Assembly: GCF_050947875.1 (NCBI RefSeq)
Contig: NC_134572.1
Location: forward strand, 161,159,105 to 161,223,104
Length of the DNA stretch: 64,000 bases
Reading direction: 5' to 3'
Source of the DNA: Dermacentor variabilis
Taxonomy: Eukaryota > Arthropoda > Arachnida > Ixodida > Ixodidae
The notes beneath the pieces were generated by a model. That model worked only from the letters and a program-made list of their open reading frames with translations. It was not told the origin of the DNA and ran no database searches. The position numbers and the translations under genes were made by a program. Numbering within the stretch: the stretch's first letter is position 1; the number at the start of each line of letters is the position of its first letter. Below are positions 21,352 to 32,100 of the stretch, one piece after another.

Positions 21352-22346
21352 TTGTTCCGTGACTACTCAGTGCTCTTCTGCGGAAACGTGATGCGCACGC
21401 TGTCGCAAGGGTGCATGGGCGCCGATGTCTATAGTATGAGAAACACTTGTCGTGCGACCCAAGGGTGGTTCGTTGCAGTCGAGCAAAGAAACGAACTCGT
21501 TGAGAAGACTAAAAGTTCTGGGAAAGGTTTGCGGCGATGGAGTTGTCAAAAACTGCTGAAGGTGGTGTTGATGAGACGGAAGTTATGGCGTCCAGATGCA
21601 AATAGGCGTTGTCATCATGAACGTCAAGGTCTTCAATACGCGTGACAGCTTCCACAGATGCTAAGGTATCACTGCGCAGTATGGTCAATGAATACCGATG
21701 CCGGTGCGGATTACAGATGGGTATCAAAGTGGATTCAGACTTAACAGTGAGGACGGCGAACGGGAGAAATAAGTCCTTACGGTGAGCAAGCATGTCAGAT
21801 TGCGTAAACGCCACAGTTGAGTCTGGCACTGCATTACACGACAAGGTCACAAGCACCGACGTCTCCGGAGATAGATCAGTACCATCATCTACGAAGACTT
21901 TAAGAAGACTGAAATCGACCGATGGCGTGTCACGAAGCGGCGAAAGGACCACTTGCGCACGAGAGCAACCGATGATGGCACTATGACGTTACAGGAAGTC
22001 CCACCCGAATATGAGATCATGAGAACAGGAAGGCAGCACAAAAATCTCGATGACGCACAAACTGTCTTGGATGACTACGCGGGCAGTGCATAAAGCTGTA
22101 GGAAGAACGGTTTGCGCACCAGCAGTACAGAGTGCCATGCCAGATGGAGAGTCCGTGACTCTTTTCAGCTTGCGACAAATATTTTCATGGATGACGGAAA
22201 CGGCGGCCCCGGTATTCATAAGCGCTTGGGCGGATGCTCCCTCGAAGTTGTTCTCTTCTGTGGTAAAAATTGAGGACTTAGAAAGTTCGATGAGCTTGCA
22301 GTTCTTGCCTCCGGAACTGTGCCAGTCAGTTTCCCTCGGCAGCAGG
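21352..22346 (-). pseudogene. G3 aspartic protease and pre-RT spacer
   Basis: MNTGAAVSVIHENICRKL (21989-22219) aligns with the DTGA active site of gypsy proteases, but the catalytic Asp is Asn. The landmark CSHDLIFGWDFL follows. A second frame (21509-21952) carries the spacer to RT. Only about 35 codons lie between the protease and the edge of G4 at 22346. Confidence 0.78.
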
Positions 22347-23118
22347 TGTAGTAATGGTTGGTGTCGGGCACGAAATAGATGATAGCTGGCCCATGCCGTC
22401 GTCCAACTTATCCACGCTGATGACGTTGTTGAAGGGAGAGACTTGTTCTCATCGAGAACGAGGAATATGAGATTTACTTAGAGTATCTACATGAGAACGT
22501 TACAGTTCATCAGTCTAGCGTGACTGAAAGAGGAATGCAAACTGAGGAGCCACCAACGGCTCCTTAAATACACTCTGTCCTCCCTAGATCCCTAGGCGAG
22601 GAAAAACTGCCGTTTAATCTTCGACCAATGGTAGCATCCAAAGTCATCGTCGTCGACCCGCCTTTGAGGGGGAGGGTTTACACACTCACAGGCGCGCAGG
22701 TATCACTGAACACACCGAAGTGAGAGGATTTCTTCCAGACAGGGGTCTTGCCCCGAGCACGCGCCTATTTATACCAGAACTGACGCCGTAGTCAGCAGAC
22801 GCCGCGTCTGTCCATTGACCAACGACTTCTGGCGCCCGTGAGACCGCAGCTGCAAAACATCTCTTTCCAGGAATTGCCCCGCTCCAAACAACCCGTGACG
22901 ACGACGGCGAATCCACTAACAACGCTTGGTCCGCCGACCACGTTAGTCAGCGGCGCCGCGCGGGTGTTGACGCGGCACATCGTCGTCCATAAAAAGGGAG
23001 TCGCCGCAGCAGGTGGGGAAGGGCTCCAAGGTCGCTTCTGAGAAGCTCGCCATCCCCGAAGCTGCAGCTGGTTGGGAAAATTTTTGTAGGTCGGTACGCT
23101 TGCAGGCCGTTCGTAACA
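22347..23118 (-). repeat. 3' LTR of G4
   Basis: 772 bp, + strand TGTAGTAATGG...TTCGTAACA, matching 41015-41043 plus 42264-43004. On the minus strand it starts TGTTACGAA. The tract GGAGGAGC just before it may be the polypurine tract. Many differences from the other LTR show it is not recent. Confidence 0.82.
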
Positions 23119-23484
23119 GCTCCTCCATGGCCCGGAAAATCTCAACTGGCAAGTGCTGATAACCGCTGGGCAGGAAGAGAATGGCTGGTAGCAAGGGAGG
23201 GAGGCCTTGGCTTGCAGCAACCAGCTGTGAATTGAAGACACTGCCCCAAAACATCCAACAAGGACAGGCAACTGCAGAGCGAACCCCACCACAAGGCCCT
23301 GTGCTGAGGTGACGTATCTTAGATCTCACTTTAGACCCGCTAAGCTACACAGAAAACATAAGTGCAGAAACAACAAACGCTGCATTTCGCTACGCCAACT
23401 TTTGAAGCAGTTTCGTGCTGACAAATTGAGCAATCATGGACGGAGTCCTACTAAATGAGAGGGGATTTTCTTGCCTTAACGAAA
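23119..23484 (-). other. G4 3' untranslated region
   Basis: Lies between the RNase H stop and the 3' LTR in minus direction. No domain was recognised. Several overlapping short frames exist. Its position suggests the untranslated region and polypurine tract of G4. Confidence 0.5.
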
Positions 23485-24037
23485 TTAACAATACCAACCC
23501 CAATATTTAGGCGGGATCCCGAAACGCAGAATTCGAATTAGCCTGCGCAAACTATCCACATTGCTGTGCAACTTTCCCTTCTTATATATAACGAAGAAGT
23601 TGTACTCTTGGAGAGTGAGGCTCCATCTGAGCAAGCGGCCACTTTTGTGTGACATTTTATTGAGCCACGTCAAAGGACAGCGGTCGGTATCGAAGATGAA
23701 CCTCGTTCCGTACAAGTAATACGACAACTTCTGGGCTGCCCCAACCAAACAAGCACATTCCTTCTCTGTGCCGCGTTAGGCTTCCTCTCTTACAGTTAGT
23801 TTACGGCTGGCACAGATGATAGGGTGTTCCTCATTATCGTCGCCGACCTGACTAAGTACCCCGCCCATACCCCTGTCGCTTGCGCCGCACTCATCGATGA
23901 ATTGGTTTGTGTAGTCTGGCGCGCGAAGCACAGGACGAGAAACCAATAACGTTTTCAAACCTTGGAATGCGTTGTCTTTGTCCTTATCACAGTGCACGTT
24001 ACTAGGTGCTCCCTTTCAGAGGGCGTCCGTTAAAGGG
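23485..24037 (-). pseudogene. G4 RNase H domain
   Basis: From the Penelope edge the minus strand reads NPLTDALRKGAP, then DNAFQGLKTLLVSRPVLRAPD, GASDRGMGGVLSQ, HPIICASRKLTVREEA and, after a stop, KLSYYLYGTRFIFDTDRCPL and LLRWSLTLQEYNF. This is the RNase H typical of Gmr1-like elements. It continues the RT at 34898-35640 across the insertion. Confidence 0.82.
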
Positions 24038-24048
24038 TTTACTATGTG

Positions 24049-24400
24049 CAATGAGCAAAACATAAACAAGGTGAATGCAGGAGCCAACGTTTCGACAAGT
24101 GGACGTGTCTTCTTCAAGGCGGCGTATGCTTTCCTCGCCACAGTATATATACGTGGGGTTCTTCTAAAGGGAAGAGGGTGTGAGGCGGAAGGATGCGAAA
24201 ACGAGGGAAAATGCGTTAGCGTGTCGAATTGATAGTAAAGGAACCCTGTGTACAAGGTCAAAGCCAGGGCACCCCCCCCCCCACCCACCCCGGTCTGTCA
24301 ACGCACGCGCGTTAGCCAGCGTGTCAATGGCGTCTGACACGCCGGCTGACAAAAAAAAGGAAAGGAAAGGAACGGGAAAAAAAAGAAGGGAGGATACGCC
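24049..24400 (-). repeat. 3' terminal region of Penelope copy A with hairpin and hammerhead-like motif
   Basis: Counterpart of 34413-34886 in copy B. The minus strand has TTGAAGA, a stem-loop ACACGTCCACTTGT, then CGAAACGTTGG, resembling the CUGANGA...GAAAC core of hammerhead ribozymes except U for the first C. Near 24308-24350 a hairpin with arms close to CCGGCGTGTCA/TGACACGC is present, and C-rich simple sequence lies at 24270-24292. Confidence 0.6.
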
Positions 24401-27195
24401 AAGAAGTCAAACTAAGGGTTGTTGCCTATACCTGGAGGTTTAGCATAGCGAATAGATTCTAAAGCTGCCTTTGAAACGTTTTTGCCTATTGGTTGCAATG
24501 TCTTGCGCTTATGGATAAGGTATCATTCTCCGTATTTTCTTTCTCGTTCAGAACGGAAATTTTACTGTAAGATGTAGAGTTTAAGTTCATCAAAGTTATG
24601 ACCTGGTTGGTGGAAATGCTCGGCGACGGCTTTGAGAAGCTTTTTAGCTGTGTCCGCGCGGTGTCCGTTTAATCTGACGTTCATTTATTGTCCTGTTTCA
24701 CCGATATATTGTTAATTACAGAAGGAACATTCAAGCATATCGACACGTGTACTTATCTTTATCGGACGACCACGTTTCGCCGTCTAACAAATGTTATCGC
24801 ACAGCGCGGGACGCGCCTGCATGTGTCCGAAGTTTCTGGAAAGTTATCGATGCTTCTATCCGCTTTCTGTTGTCGCCGAACCTTATGTTAGCTGAGTTGA
24901 TCGCCTGACGCGAATGCTATAGAACTTTATGGAAGGCACGCGGGTCCCAACGATTAGTCCGGAACATTCGACGATTGATGTATAAAAGCCGACGCGCTTG
25001 ACCCGTTGATGAGATTTTCGACGATCGCCCACCGCGTACGCCGCTATCGTTGTGCTGTAAATGTAGCCTGTCTTGTAGGCACAGGTTCGCCCAATAAAAG
25101 TTAGTTTTGTCGTTCACAGTATTGCTACTGTGTTCTTCAACGTCACCGCCACGTGACAATATAAATCACATCCGAACTTGTACAAGTGAAGCTAGATTTG
25201 ACTTTATGTGTATAACTATTTACGGTGCTTTTAACTTTAATGTCACTTTGAGGGTGCCTGCAGGTTTTGCACCTGGGGCGACAACATGCTTTTATTACGG
25301 GGGGATGCTGTTGGCTGACTTTTGCGTGCACTAACATATCTTTAAAGTTCTTGTTTCGGCGATAGGTAGCCCTGGGTACATCCGGGAATGCTTTTCGCAG
25401 ACGCTCCTTACTTGATAATATTGGGTGGTATTTTCTTAGGATGTTATTTATGTTTGGGAGTGCATTAGAATATTTTGTTATAAAGGCCGGCGGTCTGTCA
25501 GATTCTAATGTGGGCTTCGCCAATTCCGACTGTCTCTCCAACCTTACCACGGTATTATAAGCTCTATCGAGAGCAACTTGGGGATAGTTCCTTTCTGTTA
25601 GCGTTGATTTAAGGTCATTTAGGTGGCGGATATAATCGTGGTCTTCGCTACAGATTCTTCTTATACGTTTCGCTTGTCTGACAAAAATTCCTTGCTTGCA
25701 ATGTCGCGGGTGATGACTGTTGTAGTCTAAATATTGCTGGTTGTCAGTAGGCTTCCGGTAAAGTGTCGTTATCATTTTTCCGTTTTCTATGTAGACCATC
25801 GTGTCCATGAAATTGATCTGACTAGGAGAGTGGTGAGCAGTAAATTTAATACTCGGGTGATAGCGATTGAAATGTCTAATTAAGTCTGTTAAGGCGCTTG
25901 TGCCGTGTTCCCATATTATAAATATGTCGTCAATGTAACGAAGATACGTGCGGGGTTTTAAAGGGTAGGATTACGACAGGTCTGCTTCAAGCTGTCCCAT
26001 GAAAATGTTTGCATACGTGGGAGCGAATGGTGTACCCATGCTTGTGCCGAAAATTGGCAGGTAGTGCAAAGGATCGAATTCGAAATAGTTGAGCGTGAGA
26101 ACTAACCTAAGGAGCGATAAGTAAACTTCGAGAGCGTGCGGTTGGGGATTGATTGCGAGGGATCTAGAAACGGCTTCAATTCCTTCCCTCATGGGAATGC
26201 TGGTGTAAAGGGCAGAAACATCCAAAGTGACTAGATTAGCGCGGTCGGAAAGGATTTGGTTGGCGTTCATGCCGTCGATAATTCGAAGGAAGTGCGGCGA
26301 AAGATGGGAGGGTGGTAGCTATGTTTGACAGGTGGTGATTTAAGAATTTAGATAGTGACTCAGTAGGTGCGTTGTTATTAGACACAATAGGCCGACCTGG
26401 GATTTCTGCTGTAAATATTTCTTCGACCGGAACTTTATATATTTTAGGAAGAAGATAAAAGCGGCCTGTTGTTTTGTTCTTGGGCACCATGAAGCGATAT
26501 TCAGATTGCGTGATTAGTTCCCTGGACAGGAGCTCCGCTATTGTGCTTATCACAATATTGCTGTAATCTGAAGTTGGGCTAGAGTTGAGTTTTCTGTAAT
26601 GGGTGTGGTTGCTCAGTTGTTTTGAGGCCTCATTCATGTACTTTTCTATAGGCCAGGTTACGATACTGCTGCCTTTGTCTGCTGGTTTTATTACAATATC
26701 ATTCCTTTTCGCAAGTTCTTTAAGGATTTCATGTTGAGCGGGGTTCAAATTTTTGCCTTTCCGGCAATGCTGCGTTGGCTCTAGAATTTCCTTTGATATC
26801 AGTTTTAAGTATAAATCGAGGTCTGGGCACTGTTAGGTTGCCGGTGTCCACGTGATAGGTTGTCTAAGAGAGTTTCTATCTTCTTTTCCTACATCTGGTC
26901 TACCGAAAAAGAACTTGATGCGCATGCGTCGTGAAAACTCTGTTATAGCTTTGTGGAGTTCCTATTCGTTTACGGCGTTGTTCGTCGGACAAAACGTTAG
27001 ACCACATTTCAGGGGATCAACTTCTTCGGGGCTTAGACTCTGGGATATGTCTACTACATTGCTGTAGTGCTCTGAATGCTCGCCTGTAGGACTGCCGGTG
27101 AAGCTACAATGGGTTACATTAGTTTCTTTGGGTGGATCTGCAGTTCTAATATCATTGCGCTGGTATTTATCTAGTAGGTTTTCCTCCTTAGTTGG
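24401..27195 (-). pseudogene. Penelope copy A: RT plus GIY-YIG endonuclease, broken
   Basis: N-terminal part 26236-26748 (NDIVIKPADKGSSIV, FYLLPKIYKVP, GRPIVSNNNAPTE). RT motifs LDVSALYTSIP and FGTSMGTPFAPTYANIF lie in 25971-26270, followed by YLRYIDDIF after a frameshift. C-terminal part 25143-25808 has CCRPRCKTCRH and the start of the GIY-YIG domain, cut by a solo LTR (24741-25158). Beyond it lies QYIGETGQ, with stops. The protein would nick DNA and copy the RNA at the nick. Confidence 0.85.
24741..25158 (+). repeat. Solo LTR of the G2 family
   Basis: 418 bp, matching the G2 LTRs in the opposite orientation to G2-1. It is flanked by ATAT (24737-24740 and 25159-25162) and cuts the GIY-YIG coding region of Penelope copy A. 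TATAAAAG and CCCAATAAAAG are visible at about 24980 and 25090. No internal element sequence is present, as expected after LTR-LTR recombination. Confidence 0.88.
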
Positions 27196-27762
27196 ACCAA
27201 TCGCTCCTTAGGTTAGTTCTCACGCTCAGCTCTTTCGAATTTGATTCTATACACTACCTGCAAATTTTCGGCACTAGCATGGGTACGCCATTCGCTCCCA
27301 CATATGCGAACATTTTCATGGGACAGCTTGAAGCAGACGTACTGAAATCCTACCCTTTAAAACCCCACACCTATCTTCGTTACATTGACGATATATTTGT
27401 AATATGGGAACACGGCACAAGCGCCTTAACCGACTTAATTAGCAATTTCAATCGCTTTCACCCGTGTATTAAATTTACTGCTCACCACTCTCCTAGTCAG
27501 ATCAAGTTCCTGGACACGTTGGTCTACATAGAAAACGGAAAACTGATAACAACACCTTACCGGAAGCCTACAGATAGCCAGCAATATTTAGACTACAACA
27601 GTCATCACCCGTGACATTGCAAGCAAGGAATTTTTGTCGGACAAGCGAAACGTATAAGAAGAATATGCAGCGAAGACCACGATTATATCCGCCACCTAAA
27701 TGACCTTAAATCAAGGGTAACAGAAAGGAACTATCCCCAAGTTGCTCTCGATAGAGCTTATA
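27196..27762 (+). pseudogene. Penelope copy B: RT fragment, 5'-truncated
   Basis: Starts within the RT at SLLRLVLTLSSFEFDS, so motif A and the N-terminus are missing. FGTSMGTPFAPTYANIFMGQ and TYLRYIDDIFVIWEHG are intact. A stop follows YNSHHP at about 27613. Reading resumes beyond the stop (KQGIF..RIRRICSEDHDY) until G2-1 enters at 27767. Confidence 0.85.
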
Positions 27763-27766
27763 ATAC

Positions 27767-28181
27767 TGTCACGTGGTGGTGACGTTAAGAACACAGTAAC
27801 AATACTGTGAAAGGCAAAGCTAGATTTTTATTGGGCGAACCTGTGCCCACAAAACAAGCTACACTTATAGCACAACGAAAGCGGCGAACACAGTCGGCGA
27901 TCGTCGAAAATCTGATCTGCGGGTCAAGCGCGTCGGCTTTTATAGAGCAGTCGTCGAATGTTCCAGGCTAATCGTTCGGACCCGCGTGCCTTCCACAAAG
28001 TTCTACACCATTCGCGTCAGGTGATGAAATCAGATAACAAGTCTCGGCGACAACAGAAAGCGGATAGAAGCATCGATAACTTTCCAGAACCTTCGGATAC
28101 ATGCAGGCGCGTCCCATGCTGTGCGATTACATTTGTTAGGCGGCGAAACGTGGTTGCCCGATAAAGTAAGTACACGTGTCA
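27767..28181 (-). repeat. 3' LTR of G2-1
   Basis: 415 bp, + strand TGTCACGTGG...CACGTGTCA. Almost identical to 33341-33756. Next to it on the internal side is ATACCCCCCTCTT, the complement of the polypurine tract. Confidence 0.92.
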
Positions 28182-28317
28182 ATACCCCCCTCTTAAAAAA
28201 CATGGTCCCGATGCTACAAATATAAGAGAGCGAAACACAAAAGGACACTTATTAAACATAAGTAACAACAAAAAGAAACAAAGTCCGAAGGTCAGTTACG
28301 CGAAGCCCGAAAGTTCA

Positions 28318-30993
28318 TTAACGCTGGTAGTAGGGCTTTAGTCGCACAACGTGGACTATTTCAGGTCGTGAGCGGCGCCGCTGTGATAGCGAAATACCGT
28401 CTGGCACGAACTCATAGTCTAGTGCGCCAATACGTCGGATGATCTTGTACGGTCCGAAATAGCGACGCAAAAGCTTCTCGCTCAGTCCTCGTCGGCGTAT
28501 AGGGGTCCAAACCCAAACACGGTCACCGGGCTTGTACTCCACGAAGCGTCGTCGGAGGTTGTAGTGTCGGCTGTCGGTCCTCTGCTGGTTCTTGATCCGC
28601 AGGCGGGCGAGCTGTCGGGCTTCTTCGGCGCGCTGGAGGTAGGTACGGACGTCAGGGTTCTCCTCGTCAGTGACGTGCGGCAGCATGGCGTCGAGCGTCG
28701 TCGTAGGATTCCTGCCGTAGACCAGCTTGAACGGCGTGATCTGTGTTGTTTCTTGTACCACCGTGTTATAAGCGAATGTTACGTACGGCAGGACGGCATC
28801 CCAGGTCTTGTGTTCGACGTCGACGTACATCGCTAGCATGTCGGCGAGGGTGTTATTCAGCCGCTCCGTAAGACCATTCGTCTGCGGGTGGTAGGCCGTT
28901 GTCCTCCTGTGCCTTGTCTGACTGTATTTCAGAATGGCTTGGGTGAGCTCCGCTGTAAAGGCCGTTCCTCGGTCGGTGATGAGGACTTCTGGGGCGCCAT
29001 GTCGCAGCAGGATATTTTCGACAAAGAATTTCGCCACTTCGGCTGCGCTACCTTTCGGCAGTGCTTTTGTTTCAGCGAAGCGGGTGAGGTAGTCCGTCGC
29101 CACGACGATCCACTTATTTCCGGTTATTGACGTCGGAAAGGGTCCCAGCAAGTCCATCCCGATCTGCTGGAATGGTCGGCAAGGAGGGTCGATTGGCTGT
29201 AGTAATCCGGCTGGCCTTGTCGGCGGTGTCTTGCGTCGCTGACAGTCTCGGCATGTTCTGACATAACGGGCGACGTCGGCGGTCAGGCGCGGCCAATAAT
29301 ACTTTTCTTGTATCCTCGATAGTGTCCGGGAAAATCCGAGGTGTCCCGCGGTCGGATCCTCATGTAGGGCGTGCAATACTTCCGGACGAAGTCCTGACAG
29401 GACAACAAGAAGGTGATTGGCGCGGACTGGTGAGAAGTTCTTCTTCACGAGTAGACTGTCTTGAAGCGTGAAGGAAGATAATCCGCGCTTAAATGCCCTG
29501 GGGACAACGTCGGTGTGCCCTTCCAAATAATCGACGAGGCCTTTAAGCTCCGGGTCCGCTCGTTGTTGTTCGGCGAAGTCTTCCGCGCTTATTATTCCAA
29601 GGAAGGCGTCGTCATCCTCGTCATCTTGCGGCGGCGGCTCAATGGGGGCGCGTGATAGGCAATCGGCGTCTGAGTGTTTTCGTCCGGACTTGTATGTTAC
29701 AGTGATGTCGTATTCTTGTAGTCTGAGGCTCCACCGTGCCAGCCGTCCTGAGGGATCCTTTAAATTCGCTAGCCAACACAAGGCGTGATGGTCGCTGACG
29801 ACTTTGAACGGCCTGCCATACAGGTAAGGGCGAAATTTCGCTGTAGCCCAAACGATGGCGAGGCATTCCTTTTCGGTTGTAGAATAATTGCCTTCCGCTT
29901 TTGACAACGACCGGCTAGCGTAAGCTAGCACGTGTTCATGTCCATCTTTTCTCTGGACTAGGACGGCACCGAGGCCTAGGCTACTGGCGTCAGTGTGGAT
30001 TTCGGTATCGGCGTGCTCGTCGAAGTGCGCAAGTACGGACGGCAACTGCATGAATCGTTTGAGTTCTTGAAATGCGTCGGCCTGCGGCGTTTCCAACTTG
30101 AACTCGACGTCACATTTAGTTAGCTGCGACAGCGGCTCAGCTATGCGTGAAAAGTTCTTGACAAATCGCCTGTAGTAGGCACACATGCCAAGAAATCTAC
30201 GCACTGCCTTCTTGTCGATGTGCTGTGGGAACTTTGCTATGGCAGCTGTCTTCTGCGGGTCGGGGCGGACTCCAGATTTGCTGATGACGTGGCCTAAAAA
30301 TAGAAGCTCCTCGTAAGCGAAGCGGCACTTTTCCGGCTTCAGAGTAAGTCCTGATGACTTGATGGCCTCTAGTACTGTTGCAAGCCGCCTAAGGTGAACG
30401 TCGAAATTTCCGGCGAAGACGACGACGTCCTCCAAGTATACGAGACAGGTCTGCCACTTCAATCCTGCTAAAACCGTGTCCATCACACGCTGGAACGTTG
30501 CAGGCGCCGAGCACAGTCCGAATGGCATAACCTTGAACTCGTAGAGGCCGTCTGGGGTGATGAAGGCGGTCTTTTCGCGATCTCTTTCGTCGACTTCTAT
30601 TTGCCAATAGCCAGACTTGAGGTCCATGGACGAGAAGTATTTAGCGTTGCAGAGCCGATCCAATGCGTCGTCTATCCGTGGGAGGGGGTATACGTCCTTC
30701 TTCGTGATCTTGTTCAGACGACGATAATCGACGCAGAAACGTAGGGTTCCGTCCTTTTTCTTCACCAAGACTACAGGGGATGCCCACGGGCTTTTCGACG
30801 GCTGGATGATGTCGTCGCGCAGCATTTCGTCGACTTGTTCTCTTATAGCTTCACGTTCTCGCGCCGAAACTCGGTAAGGGCTCTGACGGAGTGGTCGAGA
30901 GCATTCCTCGGTGATTACGCTATGCTTGGCGACTGGTGTTTGTCGAATCCTCGACGACGTCGAAAAGCAGCCTTTGTATCGTAGGAGCAGACT
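28318..30993 (-). CDS. G2-1 pol: reverse transcriptase, RNase H and integrase
   Basis: An open frame from just after an in-frame TGA (30994-30996) to the stop at 28318. RT: PSKSPWASPVVLVKKKD, FCVDYRRLNKITKKDVY, DLKSGYWQIEV, FGLCSAPATFQRVMD and CLVYLEDVVVF. The catalytic motif is YLED (Glu codon 30430-30432), where the family has two Asp. RNase H: EIHTDASSLGLGAVLVQ, YSTTEKECLAI, SDHHALCWLANL. Integrase: zinc end AGHLGFSRTLSRIQ..CRDCQRRK, core acidic residues in MDLLGPF, ITDRGTAF and LTERLNNTL, then the GPYKII module and HVVRLKPYYQR. About 890 codons in total from the TGA. Confidence 0.92.
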   Translation of the reverse strand, partial: SLLLRYKGCFSTSSRIRQTPVAKHSVITEECSRPLRQSPYRVSAREREAIREQVDEMLRDDIIQPSKSPWASPVVLVKKKDGTLRFCVDYRRLNKITKKDVYPLPRIDDALDRLCNAKYFSSMDLKSGYWQIEVDERDREKTAFITPDGLYEFKVMPFGLCSAPATFQRVMDTVLAGLKWQTCLVYLEDVVVFAGNFDVHLRRLATVLEAIKSSGLTLKPEKCRFAYEELLFLGHVISKSGVRPDPQKTAAIAKFPQHIDKKAVRRFLGMCAYYRRFVKNFSRIAEPLSQLTKCDVEFKLETPQADAFQELKRFMQLPSVLAHFDEHADTEIHTDASSLGLGAVLVQRKDGHEHVLAYASRSLSKAEGNYSTTEKECLAIVWATAKFRPYLYGRPFKVVSDHHALCWLANLKDPSGRLARWSLRLQEYDITVTYKSGRKHSDADCLSRAPIEPPPQDDEDDDAFLGIISAEDFAEQQRADPELKGLVDYLEGHTDVVPRAFKRGLSSFTLQDSLLVKKNFSPVRANHLLVVLSGLRPEVLHALHEDPTAGHLGFSRTLSRIQEKYYWPRLTADVARYVRTCRDCQRRKTPPTRPAGLLQPIDPPCRPFQQIGMDLLGPFPTSITGNKWIVVATDYLTRFAETKALPKGSAAEVAKFFVENILLRHGAPEVLITDRGTAFTAELTQAILKYSQTRHRRTTAYHPQTNGLTERLNNTLADMLAMYVDVEHKTWDAVLPYVTFAYNTVVQETTQITPFKLVYGRNPTTTLDAMLPHVTDEENPDVRTYLQRAEEARQLARLRIKNQQRTDSRHYNLRRRFVEYKPGDRVWVWTPIRRRGLSEKLLRRYFGPYKIIRRIGALDYEFVPDGISLSQRRRSRPEIVHVVRLKPYYQR

Positions 30994-32100
30994 TCAGAGC
31001 TGCTGTTGCTTAATCATAGGGAGATTTGGATTAATGTCGTAGTCTGGTTCGGGAACAATGGTCGTCGGGGTAGATGCGGCGGAATCCGAGAGGACAAACG
31101 CATTACTTGTTTCCAGAATTTCCTCGATGTACGCGATCGTCGTGCCCTTGTTGATGTGCTTGAACTCCTGGCTGAAGTTTGTCAGCAACACTTCAGTTTT
31201 CCCTCCATGCAGTCGAGCGATCCCCCTTGCGACGCAAGTTTCACGGTCTAGCAGTAGACGTTGGTCGCCTTCGATGACGCCTTCTACGTCAGCGGGTGTT
31301 TCGGTGCTGACCGAAATAACAATGCTGCAGCGAGGCGGGATGCTCACTTGATCTTTGAGCACACTCAAGGCGTGGTGACTACGAGGGCTCTCCGGCGGCA
31401 TTGATTTATCTTCCGACAGCGTTATTGACTTCGACTTCAAGTTGATGATTGCGCCGTGTGTGTCCAGGAAGTCCATACCGAGAATGACGTCTCGTGAACA
31501 CTGTTGGAGGATAACGAAGGTGGCAGGGTAAGTGCGGTCATGAATGGTTATTCTTGCCGTGCAGACCCCAGTCGGCGTGATGAGGTGTCCTCCAGCGGTG
31601 CGAATCTGAGGGCCTTCCCATGCGGTCATAACTTTCTTCAACTGGGCGGCGATGTGTCCACTCATTACGGAGTAATCGGCCCCTGTGTCGACTAAGGCAG
31701 TGACTGCGTGGGCGTCGAGAAGCACGTCGAGGTCGGTTGTTCTTTGTCTGGCATTGCAGTTAGGTCTTGGCGTTGGATCACGGCTGCGTCGTGTTGAACT
31801 GAAGTTGGAACGTCGCGTCGTCAAGTCGTCTTTCGTCGGTGTAGTCTTGCCTTCCTGACTTCGTCGGGACGGCGGCGTGTCGTTATTATGTCGTCGAGAT
31901 GGTCTCTTCGTCGTCTTCGTCGGCGGCGGAGGATCTTCGTCAGTTCGACGAACAGCAACCGCACCTCCATCGGTTGCTGCTTTTAGTTTTCCAGATATGG
32001 GCTCGCAGAGCGGCCCCGGGCTGGGCCGGTGTATGGTCGGCGCTGCGGCGACAGGTAGCGGCCTGGTGACGGCGAACGGGACGGTCGTCGAGGGTTCCAC
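30994..32100 (-). CDS. G2-1 protease region of pol, ended by a TGA
   Basis: 368 codons with a Pro/Arg-rich lead that overlaps the end of gag by about 118 bp in the -1 frame, consistent with expression by ribosomal frameshifting. The retropepsin has ALVDTGADYSVMSGHIAAQL (DTG intact, near 31685) and CSRDVILGMDFLDTHGAII. It ends KQQQL-TGA. G2-2 has CGA at this codon, so the TGA probably arose by C-to-T change, and the same frame continues into RT. Confidence 0.88.
   Translation of the reverse strand: MEPSTTVPFAVTRPLPVAAAPTIHRPSPGPLCEPISGKLKAATDGGAVAVRRTDEDPPPPTKTTKRPSRRHNNDTPPSRRSQEGKTTPTKDDLTTRRSNFSSTRRSRDPTPRPNCNARQRTTDLDVLLDAHAVTALVDTGADYSVMSGHIAAQLKKVMTAWEGPQIRTAGGHLITPTGVCTARITIHDRTYPATFVILQQCSRDVILGMDFLDTHGAIINLKSKSITLSEDKSMPPESPRSHHALSVLKDQVSIPPRCSIVISVSTETPADVEGVIEGDQRLLLDRETCVARGIARLHGGKTEVLLTNFSQEFKHINKGTTIAYIEEILETSNAFVLSDSAASTPTTIVPEPDYDINPNLPMIKQQQL

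Noticed and set aside
23119..23329. A separate gene upstream of the G4 3' LTR
   Set aside because: It sits between RNase H and the LTR in the right orientation and has no motif. Untranslated element sequence is the simpler reading.
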